Positions 1 through 7,626 of a DNA stretch of 13,554 bases are shown one piece after another. The DNA is from HGM12587 sp964602445. GTDB lineage: Bacteria > Bacillota > Clostridia > Lachnospirales > Lachnospiraceae. The position numbers and the translations under genes were made by a program. The stretch covers positions 1 to 13,554 of the forward strand of contig CAZRQV010000041.1 in assembly GCA_964602445.1 (NCBI GenBank), written 5' to 3'. Each line of letters opens with the position of its first letter. The stretch's first letter is position 1. The notes beneath the pieces were generated by a model. The model had not been told where the DNA came from. It saw nothing but the letters and a program-made list of their open reading frames with translations, and ran no database searches.

Positions 1-109
1 CAACATCACATACTTTAAATTTTTCATATTGTTCATTTTGGGAAATCTTGCGATTGAATAGAAGTTCAATCGTTAAAATTTGATAATTTTAAAGAAAAGT
101 TTTTAGATC

Positions 110-145
110 AATTCCATAACACTGCCAAAGCAGTGCTATGGAATT
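110..145 (-). terminator. Putative groESL transcription terminator hairpin
   Basis: A 16-bp inverted repeat (arms 110-125 and 130-145) with a 4-nt loop lies about 36 nt after the groEL stop codon. Read as minus-strand RNA, the only imperfect position (119/136) is a G·U pair, so the stem is continuous. In plus-strand RNA the same position is an A·C mismatch. This fits selection for structure in the groEL transcript. The U-rich tract after the stem on the minus strand is broken (GATCTAAAAACTTTTC), whereas a cleaner T-run follows on the plus side, so the hairpin might serve both directions or act as an mRNA 3' stabiliser. Confidence 0.65.
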
Positions 146-180
146 TTTCTTCTATATAGGATTGCAGAAAGCAGAACTTC

Positions 181-1806
181 TTACATCATTCCGCCCATTC
201 CTGCGCCGCCTGCCGGCATTGCCGGAGTTTCTTCTTTGATCTGTGCTACGCAGGATTCTGTTGTAAGGAATGTAGATGCAACGCTTGTAGCATTCTGAAG
301 TGCACTTCTTGTAACCTTCGCAGGATCAAGAATACCAGCTTCTACCATATCTACATATTCTTCATTGTATGCATCAAAACCTACACCAACTGCAGATTCA
401 CGTACTTTATTGATGATTACTGCACCTTCCAGACCTGCATTTGCTGCGATGTGGAATAATGGAGCTTCCAGTGCTTTTAATACTACTTTTGCACCTGTTC
501 TTTCATCACCGTCTAAGTTTTCCACAAGTTTTGCAACTTCTTTAGAAGCATGGATATAAGCAGAACCACCGCCGCATACAATACCTTCTTCTACTGCTGC
601 TCTTGTTGCATTTAAAGCATCTTCCATACGGAGTTTTGCTTCTTTCATTTCTGTTTCTGTTGCTGCACCAACACGGATTACAGCCACACCGCCTGCAAGT
701 TTTGCAAGTCTTTCCTGAAGTTTTTCTTTATCGAATTCTGATTTTGTTTCAGAAATTTCTTTTTTGATCATTGCAACTCTAGTAGCGATTGCTTCTTTAT
801 CACCATAACCTTCTACGATGACTGTAGATTCTTTTTTCACTTTTACGGATTTTGCACGACCCAGCATATCTAAAGTAGCATCTTTTAATTCGATACCAAC
901 TTCTTCAGAGATTACCTGACCGCCGGTAAGGATTGCGATGTCCTGAAGCATTGCTTTTCTTCTTTCACCATATCCCGGAGCTTTTACAGCTACTACAGAG
1001 AAAGTACCGCGAAGTTTGTTTAATACTAATGTTGTTAATGCTTCGCCTTCGATATCTTCTGCAATGATGAGAAGTCTTCTGCCGCTCTGAACAATCTGTT
1101 CTAATAATGGAAGGATTTCCTGAATGTTAGAAATCTTCTTATCTGTGATGAGGATCATCGGTTCTTCCAGAACTGCTTCCATTTTTTCCATATCTGTTGC
1201 CATATATGCGGAAATGTATCCTCTGTCAAACTGCATACCTTCTACAAGATCCAGTTCTGTCTGCATTGTTTTGGATTCTTCGATGGTAATTACACCGTCG
1301 TTAGAAACTTTTTCCATCGCATCTGCTACCATGTTTCCAACTTCGTCATCTCCGGCTGAAATCGCTGCGACTCTTGCAATATGATTTTTGCTGGATACTT
1401 TGCTGCTCATTGCTGCAATTGCTTCTACTGCAGTATCAGTTGCTTTTTTCATACCCTTTCTTAAGATGATCGGATTCGCACCTGCTGCAAGATTCTTCAT
1501 TCCTTCGTTGATCATTGCCTGTGCAAGAACTGTTGCTGTGGTAGTACCATCACCTGCTACATCGTTTGTCTTTGTAGCAACTTCTTTTACAAGCTGTGCA
1601 CCCATATTTTCAAATGCATCTTCCAGTTCGATTTCTTTTGCGATCGTTACACCGTCATTTGTAATGAGCGGAGCACCAAACTGTTTGTCTAAAACTACGT
1701 TTCTTCCTTTTGGTCCGATGGTTACACGAACTGTATTTGCTAATTTATTAACTCCTGCTTCCAGAGCTTTTCTGGCGTCTTCGCCGTATTTAATTTCCTT
1801 TGCCAT
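181..1806 (-). CDS. groEL: 60 kDa chaperonin GroEL (Hsp60)
   Basis: ATP-driven cytosolic chaperonin that forms a 14-mer double ring and folds client proteins together with GroES. The 541-residue product has the usual length and runs without interruption from MAKEIKYGEDAR to the characteristic Gly/Met-rich tail GGAGMGGMM. Visible family motifs include the nucleotide-binding VTIGPKGRNVVLD (28-40), the ATPase segment GDGTTT (85-90) and the equatorial VEEGIVCGGGSAY near the start of the C-terminal third. The ATG at 1806 is preceded by GGAGGTAAAAAGTC, a strong ribosome-binding site. The gene is second in the groES-groEL operon, 27 nt after the groES stop, with no promoter visible in the gap, so it should share the CIRCE/HrcA control. 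Nothing looks truncated or unusual. Confidence 0.99.
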   Translation of the reverse strand: MAKEIKYGEDARKALEAGVNKLANTVRVTIGPKGRNVVLDKQFGAPLITNDGVTIAKEIELEDAFENMGAQLVKEVATKTNDVAGDGTTTATVLAQAMINEGMKNLAAGANPIILRKGMKKATDTAVEAIAAMSSKVSSKNHIARVAAISAGDDEVGNMVADAMEKVSNDGVITIEESKTMQTELDLVEGMQFDRGYISAYMATDMEKMEAVLEEPMILITDKKISNIQEILPLLEQIVQSGRRLLIIAEDIEGEALTTLVLNKLRGTFSVVAVKAPGYGERRKAMLQDIAILTGGQVISEEVGIELKDATLDMLGRAKSVKVKKESTVIVEGYGDKEAIATRVAMIKKEISETKSEFDKEKLQERLAKLAGGVAVIRVGAATETEMKEAKLRMEDALNATRAAVEEGIVCGGGSAYIHASKEVAKLVENLDGDERTGAKVVLKALEAPLFHIAANAGLEGAVIINKVRESAVGVGFDAYNEEYVDMVEAGILDPAKVTRSALQNATSVASTFLTTESCVAQIKEETPAMPAGGAGMGGMM

Positions 1807-1833
1807 GACTTTTTACCTCCAAACTGTCTTTGA

Positions 1834-2121
1834 TTAATCTTCTACGATTGCAAGAATATCGTTCTGTTTTACTACTAAATATTCTTCGCCGCCAACCTTT
1901 ACTTCTGTTGTAGCGTATTTCTGATAAATGACTTTATCGCCTTCTTTTACCTGCATAGTCACTTCTTTACCATCTACAACTCCGCCTGGTCCAACTGCTA
2001 CAACGACACCTTCCAGAGGTTTTTCCTGTGTTTTTGCTGATAAAATAATACCGGATGCTGTTGTTTCCTCAGCTTCTACCTGTTTTAATACAACTTTGTC
2101 ACCTAATGGGATTAATTTCAT
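1834..2121 (-). CDS. groES: 10 kDa co-chaperonin GroES (Hsp10)
   Basis: Heptameric lid that closes the GroEL chamber. The 95-residue protein starts MKLIPLGDKVVLK, carries the mobile loop that docks on GroEL (about residues 18-33, ETTASGIILSAKTQEK) and ends in the family-typical KQNDILAIVED. Length and layout are normal. The ATG at 2121 has an excellent Shine-Dalgarno sequence, AAGGAGG, upstream. It is the first gene of the heat-shock operon. A σA promoter and a perfect CIRCE operator lie within 110 bp upstream, which points to repression by HrcA and induction by unfolded protein. Gene order groES-groEL is the bacterial standard. Confidence 0.98.
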   Translation of the reverse strand: MKLIPLGDKVVLKQVEAEETTASGIILSAKTQEKPLEGVVVAVGPGGVVDGKEVTMQVKEGDKVIYQKYATTEVKVGGEEYLVVKQNDILAIVED

Positions 2122-2162
2122 GATGACGCCTCCTTATAATCTGTTCTTCATTTTTCGTATTA

Positions 2163-2189
2163 TTAGCACTCGTTTTCTTCGAGTGCTAA
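2163..2189 (-). promoter_or_regulatory. CIRCE operator (HrcA binding site) of groESL
   Basis: A perfect inverted repeat, TTAGCACTC (2163-2171), 9-nt spacer (2172-2180), GAGTGCTAA (2181-2189), matches the CIRCE consensus exactly. It sits just downstream of the predicted transcription start, so it can act as the DNA operator for the HrcA repressor and also forms a hairpin in the groES leader. hrcA itself is not in the window. Confidence 0.97.
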
Positions 2190-2200
2190 CCGTTATCCAT

Positions 2201-2229
2201 ATATTAATCGTTTTACCATCGAATGTCAA
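2201..2229 (-). promoter_or_regulatory. σA-type promoter of groESL
   Basis: Minus-strand reading gives a perfect -35 TTGACA (2224-2229), a 17-bp spacer and a -10 TAATAT (2201-2206). The expected transcription start is near 2194, immediately before CIRCE. Spacing and position relative to the operator make this a convincing vegetative promoter. Confidence 0.88.
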
Positions 2230-2241
2230 TGCCTGAAAAAT
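2227..2241. promoter_or_regulatory. Possible CodY-box-like sequence over the groESL -35
   Basis: On the minus strand ATTTTTCAGGCATTG matches the published CodY consensus AATTTTCWGAAAATT at 10 of 15 positions. It overlaps the -35 hexamer of the groESL promoter. The match alone is weak in AT-rich DNA. It is listed because a better copy lies 41 bp (about four helical turns) away and the codY gene is adjacent. Confidence 0.25.
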
Positions 2242-2267
2242 GATTTTAGTTTTTTTTTATAAATATA

Positions 2268-2282
2268 AAATTCCTGAAAAAT
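2268..2282. promoter_or_regulatory. Possible CodY-box upstream of groESL
   Basis: On the minus strand ATTTTTCAGGAATTT matches the CodY consensus AATTTTCWGAAAATT at 12 of 15 positions, with the central TTTTCAG intact. It lies in the codY-groES gap, 29 nt past the codY stop and about 40 bp upstream of the groESL -35. The helix-turn-helix of the local CodY is nearly identical to the Bacillus protein, so the Bacillus motif is a fair guide. Binding is inferred, not shown. Confidence 0.35.
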
Positions 2283-2311
2283 TGATTGGATGCAGATTCT
2301 CTGACCTGCTG

Positions 2312-3076
2312 CTATCTTATATTTTCCAGCTCTTCCAAAAGCAGTTCATTGCAGATCTTGACTTTGGTTCCCTTCATGCCGGCACTTCTGGATTCAATGA
2401 CTCCGGCACTTTCCAGCTTTTTCAGACCGGTTACAATGATTGAACGGGTGATTCCCTGACGTTCTGCAATCTTGCTGGCAACCAGAATTCCATCATTTCC
2501 TTCCAGTTCCCGGAATACGCAGCGCATTGCTTCTAATTCTGATCCGGATAATGTATTTAATGCTGACTGCACCACTTGCTGCTTTCTGTTTTCTTCTGCA
2601 GTTTCATCATTTTCTGCCCGCATCATTTCCATACCGATTACTGTCGCACCATATTCACATAAAATGATGTCTTCAATGTCATAAATGTCTCTGGCACGAT
2701 ACATAAACAGGGTTCCCAAACGTTCTCCTGCAATGTCGATCGGGACAATCATTCCATGATAATCTTTTGTTTTTTCCGAAAAACCAAGGGTCTGCAAATA
2801 AGCATTTTCTCTGGTAGAAAGTACTGCCAAAAGTCTTTCATTCAAACTTTCATCAATTCTGGCACCTCTGACTTCTCCTAACAGTTCTTCGATCCTTTCT
2901 GTGGTCTCATCATCGCTGATTCCTAAAATCTTTCCTTTTTTGCTCAATACCAATACATTGGAACGAAGCATTTCTTTTAATACTTTACTGATCTCGCTAA
3001 AACTGATTTCAGAGCTTTCTGCATTTTTTAAAAGTCTGTTCAGTTTTCTTGTCTTATCTAACAGCTGAATACTCAT
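2312..3076 (-). CDS. codY: Global transcriptional regulator CodY
   Basis: GTP- and branched-chain-amino-acid-sensing repressor that controls metabolism, and often sporulation and virulence, in Firmicutes. The 254-residue protein (Bacillus CodY is 259) has an N-terminal GAF-type ligand domain (about 1-155, including ERLGTLFMYRARD and EYGATVIGMEMMR). A linker follows, then a C-terminal winged helix-turn-helix (about 195-245) with VASKIAERQGITRS and LESAGVIESRS. The DNA-binding part is very close to the Bacillus sequence. The stretch that contacts isoleucine in Bacillus (about 60-100) is more divergent, so effector response could differ. The ATG at 3076 is 2 nt after the topA stop, with GGAGAT inside the topA end as the ribosome-binding site, so translation is probably coupled. 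Only a weak 6-bp hairpin (2292-2309) follows the stop. Confidence 0.96.
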   Translation of the reverse strand: MSIQLLDKTRKLNRLLKNAESSEISFSEISKVLKEMLRSNVLVLSKKGKILGISDDETTERIEELLGEVRGARIDESLNERLLAVLSTRENAYLQTLGFSEKTKDYHGMIVPIDIAGERLGTLFMYRARDIYDIEDIILCEYGATVIGMEMMRAENDETAEENRKQQVVQSALNTLSGSELEAMRCVFRELEGNDGILVASKIAERQGITRSIIVTGLKKLESAGVIESRSAGMKGTKVKICNELLLEELENIR

Positions 3077-3078
3077 AA

Positions 3079-5070
3079 TTACTTATCTCCTGCTTCTTCT
3101 GCAGTCTTTGGTTTCTGCCATGTCATAAAATCACATTCCGGATTATCTTCACAGCCATAATATTTTCTGCCTTTTTTCGATTTTCGGATGACAATCTCTT
3201 TTCCGCATTTCGGACATGCAACACCGATCTTTTCCAAATATGGCTTGGTATTTCTGCATTCCGGAAATCCTGGACATGCCAGAAATTTTCCATGGGGTCC
3301 GTATTTAATAACCATATTTCGTCCGCATTCTTCACAGATCACATCGGTCACTTCATCTGCAATCTTTACATTTTCCAGTTCCTTTTCTGCATGATTGACC
3401 GCATCTTCCAGATCCGGATAGAAATTACGAACCACTGTTTTCCATTTTACAGTTCCTTCCGCGATCAAATCCAGAAGTCCTTCTACATTGGCTGTAAATT
3501 CTGTATTTACAATACTTGGGAATGCACGTTTCATCATATCATTTACGATTTCACCAAGTTCTGTAATATAAAGTGTTTTTCCTTCTTTCGCCACATAACG
3601 TCTTGCAATGATCGTAGTGATCGTCGGTGCATACGTACTTGGACGGCCAATTCCCAGCTCTTCTAATGTTTTGACCAGAGCTGCTTCTGTAAAGTGTGCC
3701 GGCGGCTGGGTGAAATGCTGTTTTCCGTCAAATTCCAGAAATTGCAGAACCTCTCCTTTTTCCAGCGATTTTACATTTGCCTTTTCGATTTCTTCTCCGT
3801 CAGCTTCTGTATATACGGATAAAAATCCATCAAATGCAAGACGGGAATCTACTACATGAAAACGATATCCATTGGCAAGGATCTTTACGGTTGTTGTTTC
3901 ATATTTGGCTGCAGACATTCTGCTTGCAGCGAATCTCTTCCATATTAACTGATACAGACGAAACTGATCTCTGCTCAAAGATTCTTTTACCACTGCCGGC
4001 ATTCTCTTTAAATCAGTCGGCCGAATCGCTTCATGAGCATCCTGAATCTTTTTCCCTTCTTTGGCACTGCTGTGTACTTCTGAATAATAGGTTTCCCCAT
4101 AATTTTCTGTAATAAATTCTTTTGCCATTGCTTCTGCTTCGTCAGATACACGGGTAGAATCCGTACGAAGATAGGTGATCAGACCTACGGTTCCCTGACC
4201 TTTGATCTCAACCCCTTCATACAGCTGCTGGGCAAGGCGCATGGTTTTTTGCGTAGAGAAATTTAACGCCTTCGATGCTTCCTGCTGCAGTGTACTGGTT
4301 GTAAATGGCAGCGGTGCCTTTTTGGATCGTTCTCCTTTTTTTACATCGTCGATCTTGTATTCTGCATTTTCCAAATCTTTTTGAATCTTTAAGATCTGTT
4401 CTTCACTTGTAATCTCTATTTTTTCTTTTTCTGTTCCTTGAAATTTTGCAGTCAGCGGCTTTTTACTGCCTTCATTTTTTAACTGCACATCCAGTGACCA
4501 GTATTCTTCCGGAACAAAGGCTGCAATCTCTTCTTCACGGTCTGCAATGATACGAAGTGCTGCTGACTGTACACGTCCTGCACTCAATCCGCGTTTGATC
4601 TTTGCCCAAAGCACCGGACTGATGCTGTACCCTACCATTCGATCCAGAATTCTTCGGGTCTGCTGTGCATCTACCAGATTCATATCGATTTCTCTTGCCT
4701 GCTTGATGGAATTTTTTACTGCCTGTTTTGTAATCTCATTGAATGTAATTCGATACATCTTTTTCGGATCCTGATTCAATGCCTGGGAAAGATGCCATGA
4801 GATTGCTTCTCCTTCACGGTCAGGGTCAGTTGCCAGATAGATCTTATCTGCTTTTTTAGCTTCTTTTCGAAGCTTCGCTAAAATTTCCCCTTTCCCACGA
4901 ATGGTAATATATTTCGGTTCAAAATCATTTTCCGGACCAATCCCCATCTGACTTTTCGGAAGGTCACGGACATGTCCGTTGGATGCCATTACTTCATAAT
5001 TCGCACCTAAAAATTTTTTAATCGTATTTACCTTTGCCGGTGATTCCACGATCACTAAATATTTTGCCAT
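3079..5070 (-). CDS. topA: DNA topoisomerase I (type IA)
   Basis: Relaxes negative supercoils by single-strand cleavage behind moving RNA polymerase. The 663-residue protein opens with the TOPRIM domain (LVIVESPAKVNTIKKFLG, 5-22; acidic ATDPDREGEA, 80-89). The catalytic tyrosine is Tyr300 in GLITYLRTDSTR. Other family blocks are IQDAHEAIRPTD (342-353) and GIGRPSTYAPTI (473-484). The C-terminus carries two four-cysteine zinc fingers: Cys579/582/599/605 and Cys619/622/640/646. Two fingers rather than three or more gives a protein slightly shorter than Bacillus TopA. The ATG at 5070 has a GAGGTG ribosome-binding site 8 nt upstream. It sits 36 nt after dprA and 2 nt before codY. The order dprA-topA is widespread in Firmicutes. 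Confidence 0.98.
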   Translation of the reverse strand: MAKYLVIVESPAKVNTIKKFLGANYEVMASNGHVRDLPKSQMGIGPENDFEPKYITIRGKGEILAKLRKEAKKADKIYLATDPDREGEAISWHLSQALNQDPKKMYRITFNEITKQAVKNSIKQAREIDMNLVDAQQTRRILDRMVGYSISPVLWAKIKRGLSAGRVQSAALRIIADREEEIAAFVPEEYWSLDVQLKNEGSKKPLTAKFQGTEKEKIEITSEEQILKIQKDLENAEYKIDDVKKGERSKKAPLPFTTSTLQQEASKALNFSTQKTMRLAQQLYEGVEIKGQGTVGLITYLRTDSTRVSDEAEAMAKEFITENYGETYYSEVHSSAKEGKKIQDAHEAIRPTDLKRMPAVVKESLSRDQFRLYQLIWKRFAASRMSAAKYETTTVKILANGYRFHVVDSRLAFDGFLSVYTEADGEEIEKANVKSLEKGEVLQFLEFDGKQHFTQPPAHFTEAALVKTLEELGIGRPSTYAPTITTIIARRYVAKEGKTLYITELGEIVNDMMKRAFPSIVNTEFTANVEGLLDLIAEGTVKWKTVVRNFYPDLEDAVNHAEKELENVKIADEVTDVICEECGRNMVIKYGPHGKFLACPGFPECRNTKPYLEKIGVACPKCGKEIVIRKSKKGRKYYGCEDNPECDFMTWQKPKTAEEAGDK

Positions 5071-5106
5071 TAATTCTTCACCTCTGAAGCAGATACCTCA
5101 AATATC

Positions 5107-6003
5107 TCATTGTACTTTACTATATCTGTTTCGTCCTATTTCTTTTACCAGACCTCGAAGCTGCAGAAGCATTACGGACTCCATCACTGCTGTCACAGAA
5201 TATCCGGTTTCCCTGCATAATTCTTCAAGACTCTTGGGTTGTAAACGCAAACAACTATACACCATATTTTCTTCCCTTGCAAGGACATTTTCCTTTGTTT
5301 TTTTCAAATTGTCTGATTCTTCACAAATTTTACCCATACTTTCCAACAACCTCTCCGGACTTAACGCAATTCCTGCTCCCTGCTCGATTAGCTCATTGCA
5401 TCCTCGGCTCAGCTCATCTTCCAGTCTTCCGGGAACTGCAAAAATATCTCTCCCCTGTTCCATAGCAAAATCCGCTGTAATCAAAGATCCGCTTTTATGT
5501 CGTGCTTCTACTACCAGAACCAAATCTGACAATGCACTGATAATCCGGTTCCTTTTTGGAAATAATCTGGCTAACGGCGGACAGCCCGGAGGCTCTTCCG
5601 ACAAAATTCCCCCTGCATCCTTCATCTGTTCATACAATCCGATGTTGCTTCTCGGATAACAAATGTCTACTCCGCAGGCGAGAACCGCAAAGGTAGTTCC
5701 GCCTGCAAGCAATGCCCCTTCATGGGCTGCACCATCTACTCCCAGAGCAAGTCCGCTGATGATCTGAACGTCATGGGCAGCCAGAACCCGGGCAAAACAA
5801 CTGGCTGTCGCTCTTCCGTAAGGTGTACACATTCTGGCTCCTACGATAGCCACTGTTTTTTTCTTCGGATCCGGCAGACTGCCTTTGACATAAATTCCTT
5901 CCGGACAATCGGAAAGTTCCAAAAGTCTGCTTGGAAATTCTTTGGTTCCTTTGCTAATATAACGTATGCCTTCCGGAATCTTTCTATTAATATTATTTTT
6001 CAT
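5107..6003 (-). CDS. dprA: DNA-processing protein DprA (Smf)
   Basis: Single-stranded DNA-binding protein that protects incoming DNA and loads RecA during natural transformation. Taking the ATG at 6003 gives 298 residues. The Rossmann-like core shows KTVAIVGARMCTPYGR (49-64), SGLALGVDGAAHEGAL (83-98), LACGVDICYPRSN (108-120) and FPKRNRIISALS (148-159), all DprA hallmarks. A C-terminal winged-helix domain (about 245-298) is present. An upstream in-frame TTG at 6018 would overlap yifB by 13 nt. I prefer the ATG, which begins 2 nt after the yifB stop, although neither start has a strong Shine-Dalgarno sequence. Close packing with yifB (a ComM-like protein) suggests a small competence/DNA-handling operon. 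Whether this organism is transformable cannot be judged here. Confidence 0.95.
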   Translation of the reverse strand: MKNNINRKIPEGIRYISKGTKEFPSRLLELSDCPEGIYVKGSLPDPKKKTVAIVGARMCTPYGRATASCFARVLAAHDVQIISGLALGVDGAAHEGALLAGGTTFAVLACGVDICYPRSNIGLYEQMKDAGGILSEEPPGCPPLARLFPKRNRIISALSDLVLVVEARHKSGSLITADFAMEQGRDIFAVPGRLEDELSRGCNELIEQGAGIALSPERLLESMGKICEESDNLKKTKENVLAREENMVYSCLRLQPKSLEELCRETGYSVTAVMESVMLLQLRGLVKEIGRNRYSKVQ

Positions 6004-6005
6004 GA

Positions 6006-7529
6006 TCACACCGCCCAAAATTTACGATCCACGCTGCGATAACAGATTGCCTGCAAAATATGACCGGTCTCAATCTCCTTTTTTCCTTCCAGATCTGCGG
6101 CTGTTCTGGCTACTTTCAGTATTTTGTGATACGAACGTGCAGTCAGATTCAGATTTTCAAATGCCTCTTCCAAAAGTTTCTTCTGCTGTTTTCCTACACG
6201 AAAAAATTCTTCCATATCTGCCCCACGAACTTCTGAATTAAAATGATAGGATGTTCCCTGATAACGCTCTTTCTGGATCTGATGGGCACACAGCACTTCT
6301 TCTCTCATTGCTGCCGAAGAACATCCTTCTTTTTTTCCCGTCAGTTCTTCAAACGCAATTCTGGGAGCTTCCACACAAAGATCCATTCGATCCAGAAAAG
6401 GCATACTGATCTTATTCAGATAACGGTAAATGTCGCCTGTGGTACAATGACATTTATTCATATCCGGATAATAGCCGCATTTACAAGGATTCATGGCCGC
6501 GATCAGCATAAAATCCGCCGGAAAAATATCAGTTCCATCCACTCTGGAAATCTGTACTTGCTTGTCCTCCAAAGGCTGACGCAAGGATTCCAGCACATTT
6601 TTCGGAAGTTCCGTAATCTCATCTAAAAAAAGACATCCATGACTGCTCAAACTGACTTCTCCGGGTCTTGGTTTTCTGCCTCCACCCACCATGGCTGCGA
6701 TTGAGATCGTATGATGAGGTGCCCGAAATGGTCGCTCTTCAATCAATGCCTGTTCCGCCGCCAAGCTGCCGCATACACTGTAGATCTTTGTTACTTCTAC
6801 GCTTTCCTCTCTGGTCATTTTAGGCAGAATTGTCGGAATTCTTCTAGCAATCATCGTTTTCCCGGAACCTGGCGGACCGATCATTAAAAGATTGAGCATT
6901 CCGGCTGCTGCCAGTTTTGCTGCCTGCTTCACCCCTTCCTGCCCACGGATCTGGGCAAAATCCAGTGTATGTTCCTCCGGTCGGTACTTCGGAACCTCCA
7001 CCGGATCTTCCTGATAATTCCCTGTTATAATCCGTCCCATCGTATCTTTCAGACTCTCTACTCCAATACAGGAAATTCCATCTACGATTTTCCCTTCTGC
7101 TACATTTTCTTTCGGCAGAATACAGGTGTGACATCCTTTCGCTTTCGCCAGCTCCACCATGGGCAGCACTCCATGAATCCTTTTTACTGCCCCATCCAGT
7201 CCCAGTTCTCCTAAAAATAATATATTTTCTATGGATTCTTTCGGAAACATTCCAAGACTGCACATGATCGATACTGCGATGGCCAGATCAAATCCGGTTC
7301 CTTCTTTTTTCGTATCTGCCGGCGACAGATTGACTGTAATCTTTTTGGGCGGAATCGAAATTCCCGTATTTTTCAGTGCCGTCCGCACTCGGTCGGCGGA
7401 TTCTCTTACCGCAGAAGTCAGATAGCCTACCATGGTAAATCCCGGCAAGCCGTCAGAAATGTCTGTTTCTACATAAATCGGCACACCTGTGATCCCTCTG
7501 ACATCCGCAGACAATATACTGCTAAACAT
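6006..7529 (-). CDS. YifB/ComM family magnesium-chelatase-like AAA+ ATPase
   Basis: Member of the YifB/ComM family; ComM is a hexameric helicase that promotes branch migration of transforming DNA. It is often misannotated as Mg chelatase. The 507-residue protein has the N-terminal ChlI-like domain (about 20-140, with NLSPADTKKEGTGFDLAIA at 67-85). The AAA+ core carries Walker A GPPGSGKT (218-225), RAPHHTIS (269-276), Walker B LFLDE (300-304) and MNPCKCGYYPD with a CxC…CxC cluster. A C-terminal ChlI-like region (about 400-505) follows. The ATG at 7529 is preceded by AGAGGAAAAGAAACG, an acceptable ribosome-binding site. dprA follows after 2 nt. A 97-nt gap with a perfect palindrome separates it from sigK. 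Confidence 0.95.
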   Translation of the reverse strand: MFSSILSADVRGITGVPIYVETDISDGLPGFTMVGYLTSAVRESADRVRTALKNTGISIPPKKITVNLSPADTKKEGTGFDLAIAVSIMCSLGMFPKESIENILFLGELGLDGAVKRIHGVLPMVELAKAKGCHTCILPKENVAEGKIVDGISCIGVESLKDTMGRIITGNYQEDPVEVPKYRPEEHTLDFAQIRGQEGVKQAAKLAAAGMLNLLMIGPPGSGKTMIARRIPTILPKMTREESVEVTKIYSVCGSLAAEQALIEERPFRAPHHTISIAAMVGGGRKPRPGEVSLSSHGCLFLDEITELPKNVLESLRQPLEDKQVQISRVDGTDIFPADFMLIAAMNPCKCGYYPDMNKCHCTTGDIYRYLNKISMPFLDRMDLCVEAPRIAFEELTGKKEGCSSAAMREEVLCAHQIQKERYQGTSYHFNSEVRGADMEEFFRVGKQQKKLLEEAFENLNLTARSYHKILKVARTAADLEGKKEIETGHILQAICYRSVDRKFWAV

Positions 7530-7573
7530 CGTTTCTTTTCCTCTTTCATTTTTCTTATCTTTTGGTGGATTTT

Positions 7574-7591
7574 TCTGATGGAACCATCAGA
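7574..7591. repeat. 18-bp perfect palindrome in the sigK-yifB gap
   Basis: TCTGATGG (7574-7581), 2-nt spacer, CCATCAGA (7584-7591) is a perfect 8-bp inverted repeat in the middle of the 97-bp gap. Neither strand has a T-run immediately after it, so it does not look like an intrinsic terminator. An operator, or a transcript hairpin separating sigK from yifB, is possible. No protein can be assigned. Confidence 0.5.
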
Positions 7592-7626
7592 TTAGATTTT
7601 GGATAGATTGATTGTAACAGATTTTT

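Noticed and set aside
1..36. Possible start of another minus-strand gene (MNNMKNLKYVML… open to the window edge)
   Set aside because: Only 12 codons are visible, with no Shine-Dalgarno sequence or promoter in front. AT-rich sequence easily gives such a frame.
1388..1837. 149-codon plus-strand frame opposite groEL
   Set aside because: It is antisense to a highly conserved gene, and its long serine/alanine/phenylalanine-rich translation arises from GroEL codon structure. No independent signals were seen.
2292..2309. 6-bp hairpin after codY as a terminator
   Set aside because: The stem GCAGGT/ATCTGC is short, and the T-run begins about 8 nt after it, so it does not meet the usual terminator pattern. 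I keep it only as a remark under codY.
6004..6018. TTG at 6018 as the dprA start
   Set aside because: It would overlap yifB by 13 nt, and the resulting extra residues (MGGVI) do not resemble family N-termini. The ATG at 6003 directly after the yifB stop is simpler.
6844..7263. 139-codon minus-strand frame inside yifB
   Set aside because: It is an alternative frame of the AAA+ coding sequence with biased W/R/S content and no start signals.
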